Origin: Xanthobacteraceae bacterium
GTDB lineage: Bacteria; Pseudomonadota; Alphaproteobacteria; Rhizobiales; Xanthobacteraceae
Length of the DNA: 64,000 nt
NCBI GenBank assembly: GCA_019454205.1
Contig: CP075369.1
Location: 1,116,001 to 1,180,000, forward strand
Direction: 5' to 3'
Under the pieces are notes generated by a model. That model was not told the origin of the DNA and did not search any database. It saw only the letters and a list, made by a program, of their open reading frames with translations. The number at the start of each line of letters is the position of its first letter. The first letter of the stretch is position 1. Shown here one piece after another: positions 1 to 9,275 of the stretch. A program made the translations under genes and the position numbers.

Positions 1-2
1 CG

Positions 3-893
3 ACGGAAGCGGGCGGGGACCAGCGCCCCGCCGAACCTGCGCGCAAATCCAGCGCATGGCGAACCGCGTTGCATCACCCTGGTTTCATGGTGGGCCTCGT
101 AATTCTGGTTACGCTGGTGCTGCTCGCGTTGCTTGCACCGCTGGTCTCTCCATACGATCCGTTCGATCAGCATTTGCCGCGTCGCCTGCTGCCGCCATTC
201 TGGGTGGAAGGCGGCAACATGCAGCATCTGCTCGGCACGGATCATCTCGGCCGCGATTACCTCAGCCGCTTGCTGTACGGCGCGCGGATTTCGCTTTTGA
301 TCGGATTCGGTGCGGCGACCATCGGCTGCCTGCTCGGTGTCACGCTCGGCGTCTGCGCGGGCTATTTCGGCGGCCTGACGGACCGCGTCATCAGTTTTTT
401 CCTCACCTGCCAGCTTGCGCTGCCGGGATTGTTGCTGGCGATGGCGCTCGTATTCCTGATCGGGCCTTCCGTGATCGTGGTGATCTGCGTCATCGGCTTG
501 TTGCACTGGAGTTACTATCTGGTCGTGACGCGCGCCGCGACGCAGAAAATCCGCGATCTCGAATATGTCACCGCCGCGCACGCCATCGGCTCAAACCGCT
601 GGCAGATCATGACCGTCGAGATTCTTCCGAACCTGCTCAGTGAAATCATTGTGATCTTTTCGCTGGAGGTGGGCGTCGCGGTGCTCGCGGAAGCCGCGTT
701 GTCTTTCCTCGGCGTCGGCATCCAGCCGCCGATCCCCTCGTGGGGGCTGATGATCGCGGAAGGCAAGACCTCGGTATTTCTCAGGCCGTGGCTCGTCATT
801 CTGCCCGGCATGTTCATTTTCCTGCTCGTGCTCGCGGCCAACCTGATCGGCGACGGCTTGCGCGACATGCTCAGCGCAAAAAGCGGAAGATGA
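3..893 (+). CDS. Dipeptide/oligopeptide ABC transporter permease, DppC-like (5' end cut by window)
   Basis: Inner-membrane permease of a peptide/nickel-type ABC importer. The reading frame is open from base 3 without a stop, and the upstream residues (a basic stretch before HHPGFMVGLV) fit the usual cytoplasmic N-terminus of DppC, so the gene very probably begins before the window; the TTG at 69 is only an internal codon. A first membrane helix is followed by a periplasmic stretch containing LLGTDHLGRD, a hallmark of DppC/OppC, then the transmembrane domain with EAALSFLGVGIQPPIPSWG near the coupling helix. It ends four bases before the ATP-binding partner, so the two are co-transcribed. Family assignment is firm; the substrate is unknown. 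Confidence 0.9.
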   Translation, partial: TEAGGDQRPAEPARKSSAWRTALHHPGFMVGLVILVTLVLLALLAPLVSPYDPFDQHLPRRLLPPFWVEGGNMQHLLGTDHLGRDYLSRLLYGARISLLIGFGAATIGCLLGVTLGVCAGYFGGLTDRVISFFLTCQLALPGLLLAMALVFLIGPSVIVVICVIGLLHWSYYLVVTRAATQKIRDLEYVTAAHAIGSNRWQIMTVEILPNLLSEIIVIFSLEVGVAVLAEAALSFLGVGIQPPIPSWGLMIAEGKTSVFLRPWLVILPGMFIFLLVLAANLIGDGLRDMLSAKSGR

Positions 894-897
894 TGCG

Positions 898-2769
898 ATG
901 AGCGCAACGCAATCTCCGCTTCTCGATGTCCGCGATCTCGCCGTCACCTTGCCGGTGCGCGAGAGTAATTTGCACGCCGTGCGCGGCGTGAGCTTCTCGC
1001 TGGAGCGGGGCGAGGCGCTCGGCATCGTCGGCGAATCCGGCAGCGGCAAGTCGATGACTTCGCTGGCGCTGATGAACCTCCTGCCGAAGAATGCAGTCCG
1101 CAAGGCTTCGGTGCTGCGCCTCGGCGAGCATGATCTGCTCGCGATGGACCGGATCGAGTTCGCGAAATCCGTCGCCGCGCGCCGCATGGCGATGATCTTT
1201 CAGGAGCCGATGACTTCGCTGAACCCGGTCTACACCATCGGGCGGCAACTGATCGAAACCATGACGATGCACGGCACTGCCGGGCCGAAAGAAGCTCGCG
1301 AACGCGCGGTCTATCTGCTCGACCGGATCGGCGTGCCGGATGCGGCCAACCGGCTTGCACAATATCCGCACGAACTTTCGGGCGGCCTCCGCCAGCGCGT
1401 AATGATTGCGATGATGCTGATGAACGCGCCCGATCTCCTGATCGCGGACGAGCCGACCACGGCGCTCGACGTGACCGTGCAGGCCAGCATCCTTCATCTG
1501 CTCGCCGAGCTTCGCAAGGAACTCGGCATGGCGCTCATTCTCGTCAGCCACGACCTCGGCGTCGTTTCGCAGAGCGTGGACAAGATCGCGGTGATGTATG
1601 CCGGCGAACTGATCGAAACCGGCACGGTAGAGAATGTGCTGCGCACGCCACAGCATCCCTATACGCGCGGCTTGCTCGCTTCGATTCCCGCCGCGCGCCG
1701 CGAGGGCGAGCGGCTGCAAAGTATTCCGGGTTCCGTGCCGCCGCTGTTCGCCTTGCCGCCGGGCTGCACCTTCGCCGGGCGTTGCGCGTTTGCCGAAGAT
1801 ATATGCCGTTCGGCGCCGCCACCGATGCGGGAGGCGGGCAGCGGTCATCTCTATCGTTGCGTGCTGCCGCCCGGCCATGCAGGCAGCAGCGTGAGCGTGC
1901 CGGCGCAAGTCCTGCCGCTGCGAAAGGACCGTGTTGCAAAAAGCCTGCTCTCCGCAGAGGGCGTAAGCCGCACCTTCATCGTGCGCTCAGGCCTGTTTGG
2001 TAAGGGCAAGGCGCTCAAGGCAGTCGATGATGTATCGCTCGATGTTGCGCAGGGCGAGATCGTGGCGCTGGTCGGAGAATCCGGCAGCGGCAAGAGTACG
2101 CTCGCGCGCATCCTCCTTGGCTTGCAGGAATGCGATGAAGGCGAAGTGTTCATCGCCGGGCAGCCGCTACACGCGATCACGCCATTCGAACGCGCCAAGC
2201 TGGTGCAGCCGGTATTTCAGGACCCGTATTCGTCGTTGAACCCGCGCAAGACCATCGGCCAGATCATCATGCGCCCGCTGGAGCTGCACGGCGTCGGCAA
2301 TGCACAGGAGCGCCAGAAGGAAGCAGAACGCATCATCGAACTGGTCGGCCTGCCGAAGCGCTTGTTGCAGAACTATCCGCCACAGCTTTCGGGCGGTCAG
2401 CGGCAGCGCGTGGCGATCGCGCGCGCGATCATCCTCAAGCCGAAGATTCTGGTTTGCGACGAGCCGACTTCGGCGCTCGACGTGTCGGTGCAGGCGCAAA
2501 TCCTGAACCTGCTGCTAGACCTTCGCGACGAACTGGGGCTGTCTTATCTGCTCATCACCCACGATCTTGCCGTGGTGAAATCCATCGCGATGCGGGTTGC
2601 GGTGATGTATCGTGGGCGGATTGTCGAGATCGGCGACAAAGATACGGTCCTGTCATCGCCGCGGGATTCCTATACACAAAACTTGCTGCGCTCCGTGCAG
2701 ACCATGAAATTCACCGCCGCCGAACGGACGGCGCCGAACAACACTGCGGCTCCGGCCGCGGCCCGCTAG
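898..2769 (+). CDS. Peptide ABC transporter, fused double ATP-binding protein (DppD-DppF type)
   Basis: Cytoplasmic energy-coupling subunit with two complete nucleotide-binding domains in one 623-residue chain, as in GsiA. First domain: Walker A GESGSGKS, signature LSGGLRQRV, Walker B LIADEPTTALD. Second domain: GESGSGKST, LSGGQRQRV, LVCDEPTSALD. Between them sits the cysteine-containing oligopeptide-transporter tail (CTFAGRCAFAEDIC). It starts four bases after the permease stop and is followed 16 bases later by a hydrolase gene. Most relatives are encoded as two genes; the fused form is common in Proteobacteria. Substrate not readable. Confidence 0.93.
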   Translation: MSATQSPLLDVRDLAVTLPVRESNLHAVRGVSFSLERGEALGIVGESGSGKSMTSLALMNLLPKNAVRKASVLRLGEHDLLAMDRIEFAKSVAARRMAMIFQEPMTSLNPVYTIGRQLIETMTMHGTAGPKEARERAVYLLDRIGVPDAANRLAQYPHELSGGLRQRVMIAMMLMNAPDLLIADEPTTALDVTVQASILHLLAELRKELGMALILVSHDLGVVSQSVDKIAVMYAGELIETGTVENVLRTPQHPYTRGLLASIPAARREGERLQSIPGSVPPLFALPPGCTFAGRCAFAEDICRSAPPPMREAGSGHLYRCVLPPGHAGSSVSVPAQVLPLRKDRVAKSLLSAEGVSRTFIVRSGLFGKGKALKAVDDVSLDVAQGEIVALVGESGSGKSTLARILLGLQECDEGEVFIAGQPLHAITPFERAKLVQPVFQDPYSSLNPRKTIGQIIMRPLELHGVGNAQERQKEAERIIELVGLPKRLLQNYPPQLSGGQRQRVAIARAIILKPKILVCDEPTSALDVSVQAQILNLLLDLRDELGLSYLLITHDLAVVKSIAMRVAVMYRGRIVEIGDKDTVLSSPRDSYTQNLLRSVQTMKFTAAERTAPNNTAAPAAAR

Positions 2770-2785
2770 AGGATTTCGAAGAAGT

Positions 2786-3619
2786 ATGAGTCAGATGACG
2801 ATGGTATCGGCCGGTCCGACGATCCCCGATCTGCACATTGCCCAGACGCCGCAGGGTGCCGTCAGCTTCCGCGAAGCGGGGAGTGGCCCGGCGCTTATCC
2901 TGTTGCACGGCATGAACGGCAGTTCGAAAAGCTGGTGCTACCAGTTCGAACCGTTCGCCCGCTCTTTCCGCACCATCGCATGGGATGCGCCGGGTTATGG
3001 CCGCTCCGATACGGTGGCGCCCGACGCGGATGCTTATGCAGCGCAGGTCGCGGCGCTCCTCGATTATCTCAAGGTCGAGCGCGCGCACGTCGTTGGGCAC
3101 TCGATGGGCGGCGTAGTCGCGGAACGCTTCTGCGCGCGTTACCCAGAACGGGCGAAATGCCTTGTGCTGTCCGGTACGCACTGGGGCAACGCTGCGCCGC
3201 CGGATGCACCGCTTGCAGCGAAATACACGCGCAGGCTGGAAGAACTCGAAAGCCTCTCGCCGCGCGAGTATGGAGAAGCGCGCGCGCAGAAAATGCTGCC
3301 GCCTTCGTCTTCGCGCGAAGTCTTCGATCGTGTCGCGGGCATCGCGGCCGAAGCGAAGCGGGCAGGGCTGTTGAACGCCGGGCAGATGGTCGAGAAGGCG
3401 GATAATCGTCCGTTGTTGTCCTCGCTGAAACTGCCCGTGCTGATCGTCACCGGCGACAGCGATACCGTGGTGACGCCGCAACGCTCCGAAGCGATGAAAG
3501 AATATCTGCAGAGTGCTGCGAGCGCCAGCATTCCAGGCGTCGGCCATGCCGCCTATGTCGAGGCGCCGGATGCCTTCAATCCGATTGTTGAGCGCTTCAT
3601 CAGGCAGCACGAAAAGTAG
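2786..3619 (+). CDS. Alpha/beta hydrolase
   Basis: A 277-residue alpha/beta-hydrolase-fold enzyme. The oxyanion region is LLHGMNGSSKSW, the nucleophile elbow is GHSMGG, the acid is likely the Asp in VTGDSDTVV, and the catalytic His lies in GVGHAAYVEAPDAF, so the Ser-Asp-His triad is complete. No signal peptide is seen, so it acts in the cytoplasm. It is 16 bases downstream of the peptide transporter ATPase and is probably co-transcribed, which suggests it hydrolyses an ester, amide or lactone imported by that transporter (inference). It could equally be a C-C bond hydrolase of aromatic catabolism; the sequence alone does not decide. Confidence 0.85.
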   Translation: MSQMTMVSAGPTIPDLHIAQTPQGAVSFREAGSGPALILLHGMNGSSKSWCYQFEPFARSFRTIAWDAPGYGRSDTVAPDADAYAAQVAALLDYLKVERAHVVGHSMGGVVAERFCARYPERAKCLVLSGTHWGNAAPPDAPLAAKYTRRLEELESLSPREYGEARAQKMLPPSSSREVFDRVAGIAAEAKRAGLLNAGQMVEKADNRPLLSSLKLPVLIVTGDSDTVVTPQRSEAMKEYLQSAASASIPGVGHAAYVEAPDAFNPIVERFIRQHEK

Positions 3620-3620
3620 G

Positions 3621-3634
3621 TTGACCTGCATCAA
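3621..3634 (+). promoter_or_regulatory. FixK/FNR box upstream of the CBS-domain gene
   Basis: TTGACCTGCATCAA matches the FNR/FixK pattern TTGAN-N4-NTCAA with one asymmetric base. Its centre is about 70 bases before the likely ATG at 3698, so a class II start site about 41 bases downstream would leave a leader of about 29 bases. It begins one base after the stop codon of the hydrolase gene. Confidence 0.75.
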
Positions 3635-3697
3635 GGCACGTATCGCGTTTGCAGGGAAAGACTACGGCGGTACGCCGAAACCTGCACGGTGCGAACC

Positions 3698-4150
3698 ATG
3701 ACGAACCGGAATGCCGGGCAGCCGATGCGCTATTTCTACGAGCGCAAGGTTTCCGAGTATATGACTAGACAGATCGTCTATTGCGACGCGCGCACGACGC
3801 TGCGCGAAGCGGAGGCGTTGTTTGCGCGCCATGATTTCAATTCGTTTCCGGTCATGGAGAATGGAAAGCTGATCGGGGTCTTCTCCAAATTCGACTTCAT
3901 GCGCGCGTTTGCCTTCACCGAAGAGCATCCGCTTCCGGATTACAGGACCATCATGGCAGGAGCCGTCCGCGATTTCATGCGCGAGGAGATGTTCACGACA
4001 GACCCCAACATGCCGTTGACCCGTGTGCTGCAGAAAATGGTGGAACGCAGGACCCGCAGCCTGCCGGTCGTGAGCGAGGGCAGGCTGGTCGGAGTCATCT
4101 CGCGCGAAGACGTGATGAAGGCGCTGGCGGAATCGACGCCGCGGAGTTAG
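3698..4150 (+). CDS. CBS-domain pair protein
   Basis: A 150-residue cytoplasmic protein made of two CBS motifs and little else: the first starts near VSEYMTRQIVYCDARTTLREA, the second near DFMREEMFTTDPNMPLTRVLQ and ends in SEGRLVGVISREDVMKAL. Such stand-alone CBS pairs bind adenine nucleotides and act as energy or redox sensors. I chose the ATG at 3698 over the in-frame GTG at 3689; the ATG at 3728 is also possible. A FixK/FNR box directly upstream suggests induction at low oxygen. The 3' end overlaps the convergent transporter gene by four bases, the two stop codons sharing TTAG. Confidence 0.85.
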   Translation: MTNRNAGQPMRYFYERKVSEYMTRQIVYCDARTTLREAEALFARHDFNSFPVMENGKLIGVFSKFDFMRAFAFTEEHPLPDYRTIMAGAVRDFMREEMFTTDPNMPLTRVLQKMVERRTRSLPVVSEGRLVGVISREDVMKALAESTPRS

Positions 4151-5667
4151 CGGACGATCTTGCGCCCCAGCAGCGCAATCGCAGCAATCGGGATGACGAA
4201 CCCCGCCGCCACGACGCAAATCAGCAGTGCGCCGAGTTCTGAATATTCCCCGCGGCCGACCACGAAATAGTGGTTGAGGTATTTCGTGAAAAGCTGTCCT
4301 GCGACCAGCGCGAGGTTCATGAGGGAAGCCATCAGCGCGAACCACGTCGCGCGCCTGCCTTCCGGTGCATAAAACGCGATCAGTGCGAGCAGCGGCACCA
4401 TGCTGAGTTGCGCGAAAGGCGAACTGGTCGCGGCATCGACCAATGCGATGGAGCGCGCGCCGAAGCCGAGATGCGCTTCCGTCCAGTGATGCATCCCGTA
4501 ATAGAGGCCGACGTTGGGCAGCGACAGTACGGCGCCCAAAACGGTCAGCCAGAACAGTACGGCGGTTACGGAATATTCGGTCAGCTGTTTCGAGAATAGC
4601 CAGAGCACCATCACCGAAATCACGGCGGCCGTCTGCCGCAGAACGCCGTAGAAGGATTCGTCGAACTTCAGAACGTCGATGGTCCACCAGAAATAACCAT
4701 CGCCGACCGCGGGCGTCGCCCGGAAGGCGAATATGATAATGGCGGTGAAGAAGATCGCGCGCCTCGTCGCGGACGGCACATCCTGCGTCACGATGGCGAG
4801 CATGACGCAGACCACGACCATGGAGACAATAAAGATGATCTCCTGGCCGAACGGAACGCCTAACAAGCCGATCGCGACCACGGCGCTGCCGAAAGCGATC
4901 CCGCCGATCAGGATTCTCAAATCGAGCGGGCGGCGTTCGGCTTCGCGTTCCGAAGCCGTGAATGCGGCAATCAGCGAGAGTGCAGGCACTACCAGCGCAA
5001 CAAGGAAGACATGCTCGCGCGAAAGCACCGACGCAATCCATCCCGACAATCCCGCAACCGCGACGATTCCGGCGGATAGCGCGAGACGGCCGAGAACCTG
5101 CACCATGCCGAGTTCGGCGCGGACTTCCGTTTCGTCACGCGGCGCGCCCTGCGCATCGGTGCGGTTTACGACCTCGGTGGAGATCGCATCGGCTACCACG
5201 TCCTGAATCACAGTGCCGAGCACGACCAGAATCGAGCCGAGCACATAAAGGCTGGCAGTCGGCATGAACGTGAGCCAGCCGCCAGCCGCGCCCGCCAGCG
5301 TTAGTAAACCCGCTGCGGTGAACAGCGCACCGGCAACAAGGTAGACGCGGCGCTGAGATCCGAAGAGTGGAATGCTGTCGACCATCTGGCCGAACACCAT
5401 CTTGATGGTCCAAGGCAACGCGAGCCAGACGCCGATGCCCGCGAGTTCGGCGGGCGAGAGACTGAGGCGTTCTTTCACCCAGAGATCGCGGCTGACATCG
5501 ATCAGGCCGAGCGCACCGTAGCTGAAATAGACCAGCAGCAGTGGCGCGTAACGCAGCCGCAACGCGGCGATTGGCCGGACGATGGCTTCGCGCAGCGGCA
5601 GGAAGTACCGTAGGGCGAGACCGCGTTTCGCTTGCGGCAAGGGAGAAAGTTGCTGCTCGTCAACCAA
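4147..5667 (-). CDS. MFS transporter, BT1 (folate-biopterin)-like
   Basis: Polytopic membrane protein of about 506 residues with roughly twelve hydrophobic segments. The N-terminal part, with YFSYGALGLIDVSRDLWVKE and a following WTIKMVFGQMVDSIPLFG stretch, resembles the BT1 branch of the major facilitator superfamily, in which a conserved K/D-containing motif follows the second helix. The only start in the frame that keeps the N-terminal region is a TTG at 5667, so the start is uncertain. It is divergent from the CoA ligase/acetyltransferase gene (gap about 50 bases) and convergent with the CBS gene. Substrate unknown; the BT1 label is moderate. Confidence 0.75.
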   Translation of the reverse strand: MVDEQQLSPLPQAKRGLALRYFLPLREAIVRPIAALRLRYAPLLLVYFSYGALGLIDVSRDLWVKERLSLSPAELAGIGVWLALPWTIKMVFGQMVDSIPLFGSQRRVYLVAGALFTAAGLLTLAGAAGGWLTFMPTASLYVLGSILVVLGTVIQDVVADAISTEVVNRTDAQGAPRDETEVRAELGMVQVLGRLALSAGIVAVAGLSGWIASVLSREHVFLVALVVPALSLIAAFTASEREAERRPLDLRILIGGIAFGSAVVAIGLLGVPFGQEIIFIVSMVVVCVMLAIVTQDVPSATRRAIFFTAIIIFAFRATPAVGDGYFWWTIDVLKFDESFYGVLRQTAAVISVMVLWLFSKQLTEYSVTAVLFWLTVLGAVLSLPNVGLYYGMHHWTEAHLGFGARSIALVDAATSSPFAQLSMVPLLALIAFYAPEGRRATWFALMASLMNLALVAGQLFTKYLNHYFVVGRGEYSELGALLICVVAAGFVIPIAAIALLGRKIVR

Positions 5668-5720
5668 AGGTCACTCGATTTCTGTTACAATTCAGAACAA
5701 TCAGAGAGCAAGAACGCCGG

Positions 5721-8399
5721 ATGTCAACGTACCGAATTGCCGAGCTTCTCAACCCGCAATCCGTCGCAGTGATCGGTGGAAGCGAGCGTGAAAGTTCGGT
5801 TGGCCGCGCCGTGCTGAAGAATCTCACGCAGAGTGGTTTCAAGGGTCCGGTTCATCTCGTCAATGCGAAATATCGCGAGTTGCTGGGTATCACCGCGCAA
5901 CGCAGCGTCGCGGAGCTTGCCGCGGTCCCGGAACTGGCGGTGATCACCACGCCGGCGGAGAGCATTCCAGCGCTGGTGGACGAGCTGGGTGCGCGCGGCT
6001 GCAAGGCGGCGGTCGTGATCAGTTCCGGGCTTGGGCGGGGCGAGGGGTCACCTTTCGAGAATGCGCGTCTCGCCGCGAGAAAATACGGCATGCGTGTCGT
6101 CGGCCCGAATTGCATCGGCGTATTGTCGCCGGTCTCCGGGTTGAACGCCAGCTTCGCCGCGCACATGCCTAAGTCCGGCGATCTGGCGCTCATCTCGCAG
6201 TCCGGCGCGATCGTGTCGGGCATCATCGAATGGGCTGCCGCGCGCGGCATCGGGTTCTCGTCCATCGTTTCGGTCGGCGACCAGATGGACGTCGATTTCG
6301 GCGACCTGCTCGATTACTTCGCCAACGATCACAAAACCCGCGCCATTCTTTTGTATGTCGAGTCGATCAAGGATGCCCGGAAGTTCATGTCGGCTGCGCG
6401 AGTCGCGGCGAGGGCAAAGCCGGTCGTGGTGTTGAAGGCAGGGCGCTTCGAACAGGGCGCGAAGGCGGCCGCGACACATACCGGCGCGATTGCCGGTTCC
6501 GATGCGGTCTATGACGCTGCGTTCCGGCGCGCGGGCTTGCTGCGCGTTTTCGACCTGGCGCAACTCTTCGACGCCGCGGAAATCCTGAGCGCGATCCATC
6601 CATTCAAAGGCGGGCGTCTTGCCATTCTCACCAATGGCGGCGGCCTTGGCGTGCTTGCGGTCGATAAATATACCGAACTCGGCGGCAAGATGGCGACCCT
6701 TTCGCATGCAACCATGCAGGCGCTGAACGCAGGTCTTCCCGCAAACTGGTCGAAGGCGAACCCCGTCGACGTAATCGGCGACGCAGACGCCACGCGCTAT
6801 GCGCTCGCGCTCGAACAATTGCTTGCTGATCCGGAGAACGACGGCATCATCGTCATGAATGTCGCGACCTCGCTGGCGTCCCCAAGTGGGATCGCGACCC
6901 GCGTCGCGGAAGTTGTGCAGAATCATCGCAAGCAGTCTTATCCCGGAAAGCCGGTGCTTGCGGTTTGGGTCGCGGAGAATCCGCCGGAGCGCGAGATATT
7001 TGCGCAGGCAAAGATTCCGCTGTTCCTCACCGAAAATGCCGCCGTGCAGGCGTTCTCGCAGCTTGTCCGTTACGGCGAGGCGCAGGAAGCGTTGCGCGCG
7101 ACCCCGCCGAAGTTCGTGGGAGATTTTTCGCCGGATCGCGAGGCGGCGGCGCGCGTGATTTCCGGGGCCATCGCCGTGGGGCAGCAATGGCTGACGCCGG
7201 AACAGATGACGGTGCTGCTGGAGGCGTACCGGATTCCGGTCGTGGTTTCGCACATCGCGCCGGATCCGGCGGGCGTGCGCAAACTCGCGGAACGCATGCT
7301 GCAAACCTGCGAAGCAGTCGCTTTAAAAATCCAGTCGCCCGATATTGTTCACAAGTCGGACATTGGCGGTGTGCGGTTGAATATCAGAACGCCTGCCGAT
7401 GCGGAAAAGGCAGCAGCGGATATTCTCGCGCGTGCCGGCAAGCTGCGGCCCGATGCGGTGCTCACCGGCATTCTCGTGCAGGAAATGATCGAACTGCCGA
7501 ATGCACGCGAACTGATCATCGGCGTCGCGGACGATCCTGCATTCGGTCGCGTGGTGGCGTTCGGACAGGGCGGTGTTTCGGTCGAGGTCGTCGGAGACAA
7601 AGCGATTGGCCTGCCGCCGCTAGATATCAATCTTGCGAAATCGCTCATCGACCAGACTCGCGTGGCAAAATTGCTGAAGGCTTATCGCAATGTGCCCGCG
7701 GCCAACCGGAACGAACTGGAAACGATGCTCGTGAAGGTGAGTCAGCTCGTTTCCGATCTGCCGGAAATCGTACAGCTCGATCTCAACCCGGTGCTTGCGG
7801 GTGCCGAGCGCGTGGTCGCGCTGGACTCGCGTGTCATGGTGCAACAGACGCCGCGGCAGAAAGGCGCGATGCATCTCGCCATTCGTCCTTATCCGAACGA
7901 ATGGGAGCAGACCGTCGAATACGGCAGCTCCGAGACTGCGACGGTCCGTCCGTTGCGTCCGGAGGACGAGCCTTTTCTGGTGGAGTTCTTCAAGCATGTG
8001 ACGGACCGCGACCTGCGGCTGCGCTTCTTCAACGTGGTGCGCAATCCCGGCCACGCTTTTCTCGCGCGCCTTACGCAGCTCGATTATGCGCGGGCGATGG
8101 CGTTCGGCGCGTTCGACAGTGAGGAATTGCTGGGTGTCGTCAGGCTGCATGCCGACGCGAATCTGGAAACCGGCGAATACGCGATCCTGCTGCGCTCCGA
8201 TCTTAAGGGTAGGGGGCTGGGCTGGAAGCTGATGGAACTGATCATCCGCTATGCGAAGGCAGAGGGAATAAAATTCATCGAGGGGCAAGTTCTCGCGGAG
8301 AACACGACCATGCTCGCGATGTGCACGAAGCTCGGCTTCGACGTTTCCGTCAGCGAAGACGAACCCGATATGCGGGTCGTGCGCCTGAAGCTGAATTAA
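5721..8399 (+). CDS. Pat-like protein: NDP-forming acyl-CoA synthetase domains fused to GNAT acetyltransferase
   Basis: An 892-residue cytoplasmic protein. Order of domains: CoA-binding Rossmann domain (LLNPQSVAVIGGSERESSVG, residues about 8-130), two succinyl-CoA-ligase-like domains (to about 470), ATP-grasp (about 490-700) and a C-terminal GNAT domain (about 735-892) with the acetyl-CoA loop DLKGRGLGWKL. A histidine in THTGAIAGSDAVYD sits where ADP-forming acetyl-CoA synthetases carry the phosphorylated His, so the ligase part may be active, unlike in Salmonella Pat. Family members in alphaproteobacteria acetylate lysines of AMP-forming acyl-CoA synthetases. I chose the ATG at 5721; the open frame extends to 5541 but that stretch is antisense to the transporter gene. 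Confidence 0.88.
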   Translation: MSTYRIAELLNPQSVAVIGGSERESSVGRAVLKNLTQSGFKGPVHLVNAKYRELLGITAQRSVAELAAVPELAVITTPAESIPALVDELGARGCKAAVVISSGLGRGEGSPFENARLAARKYGMRVVGPNCIGVLSPVSGLNASFAAHMPKSGDLALISQSGAIVSGIIEWAAARGIGFSSIVSVGDQMDVDFGDLLDYFANDHKTRAILLYVESIKDARKFMSAARVAARAKPVVVLKAGRFEQGAKAAATHTGAIAGSDAVYDAAFRRAGLLRVFDLAQLFDAAEILSAIHPFKGGRLAILTNGGGLGVLAVDKYTELGGKMATLSHATMQALNAGLPANWSKANPVDVIGDADATRYALALEQLLADPENDGIIVMNVATSLASPSGIATRVAEVVQNHRKQSYPGKPVLAVWVAENPPEREIFAQAKIPLFLTENAAVQAFSQLVRYGEAQEALRATPPKFVGDFSPDREAAARVISGAIAVGQQWLTPEQMTVLLEAYRIPVVVSHIAPDPAGVRKLAERMLQTCEAVALKIQSPDIVHKSDIGGVRLNIRTPADAEKAAADILARAGKLRPDAVLTGILVQEMIELPNARELIIGVADDPAFGRVVAFGQGGVSVEVVGDKAIGLPPLDINLAKSLIDQTRVAKLLKAYRNVPAANRNELETMLVKVSQLVSDLPEIVQLDLNPVLAGAERVVALDSRVMVQQTPRQKGAMHLAIRPYPNEWEQTVEYGSSETATVRPLRPEDEPFLVEFFKHVTDRDLRLRFFNVVRNPGHAFLARLTQLDYARAMAFGAFDSEELLGVVRLHADANLETGEYAILLRSDLKGRGLGWKLMELIIRYAKAEGIKFIEGQVLAENTTMLAMCTKLGFDVSVSEDEPDMRVVRLKLN

Positions 8400-8429
8400 A
8401 AACGCCGCTGCGCGACTACCAGCGCCGGA

Positions 8430-9275
8430 TCAATGCGAGAGCAGGACGGGTACCGTCATCGTAGCGAGAATGGTGCGGGTGACGCCGCCGAGTATCCATT
8501 CCCGCGCACGCGAATGACCGTATCCGCCCATGACCAGCAAGGTCGTTCCTGCGTCCGCCGCATAGGACAGGATCGCATTTCCGATGTCGATGCCCTTTGC
8601 GTTGAGCGATTGCAGCCGGGCCTGTACCCCGTGTTGCGCCAGATATCCTTCGAGGCCGTGTTGGATAGCGGCGACCTCTTCGTCGCTCCCCGCGGTGATG
8701 ACATCGACCACCTTGGCGCGGCGAAGCATCGGCAATGCGTCCGAGAGCGCTCTTGCCGCCGGGCGGCTGCCGTCCCAGCACACGAGGATGCGCTCGAACG
8801 AAGCGCGAGCCTTATGGATGTAGGGCACGACAAGAACCGGATGACCTGAGCCGAGTAACGTGCCTTGCACGAAATCCGGCAATTCCGATTCATCCGCAGC
8901 CGCTTGCGGAACGATGGCGATATCGAACAGCCGCGCATATGTGGCGAATTGCTCGGCCGGATCGATGCGCCCGATGCGACATATCTCCGCCGAGGCGTTC
9001 GGTTTGAATGTCTGCGCCTGCCGTTCGAAGGCCGCAGCGGTGTCGCGCGCTTCTGTTTCGCTGCGTGCCAGCAGGTCTTCGATCACGCTGGGAGGAATTG
9101 CATCCAGCGGACCGGCCAGCGGTAACGCCGGATCGGAAAGCAGCGAAAAACCTTTGATCGAGGCATCGAATATTTCCGCGAACGACAGTGCATATTCGTT
9201 CGTCGCCTGCGAATTGCGATGCGGAGCCAGCGCAACCGCAACCGCACGAATGGATGTTCTATCCTGCTCAGGCAT
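8430..9275 (-). CDS. Universal stress protein family, two-domain
   Basis: A 281-residue cytoplasmic UspA-family protein. The C-terminal domain is well conserved: it opens with ILVCWDGSRPAARAL and ends with the nucleotide-binding pattern GGYGHSRAREWILGGVTRTI (G-2x-G-9x-G-S/T type), then VPVLLSH. The N-terminal half is a divergent second Usp-like domain. The ATG at 9275 overlaps the stop of the upstream phasin-like gene by eight bases (ATGCCTGA), which argues for translational coupling and for this start rather than one 21 codons upstream. Through that operon it lies under the FixK/FNR box at 9674. Usp genes are common in oxygen-limitation regulons. Confidence 0.88.
   Translation of the reverse strand: MPEQDRTSIRAVAVALAPHRNSQATNEYALSFAEIFDASIKGFSLLSDPALPLAGPLDAIPPSVIEDLLARSETEARDTAAAFERQAQTFKPNASAEICRIGRIDPAEQFATYARLFDIAIVPQAAADESELPDFVQGTLLGSGHPVLVVPYIHKARASFERILVCWDGSRPAARALSDALPMLRRAKVVDVITAGSDEEVAAIQHGLEGYLAQHGVQARLQSLNAKGIDIGNAILSYAADAGTTLLVMGGYGHSRAREWILGGVTRTILATMTVPVLLSH

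Noticed and set aside
5541..5720. N-terminal extension of the Pat-like protein
   Set aside because: This part is antisense to the start of the BT1-like transporter and lacks family similarity; the family start is the ATG at 5721.
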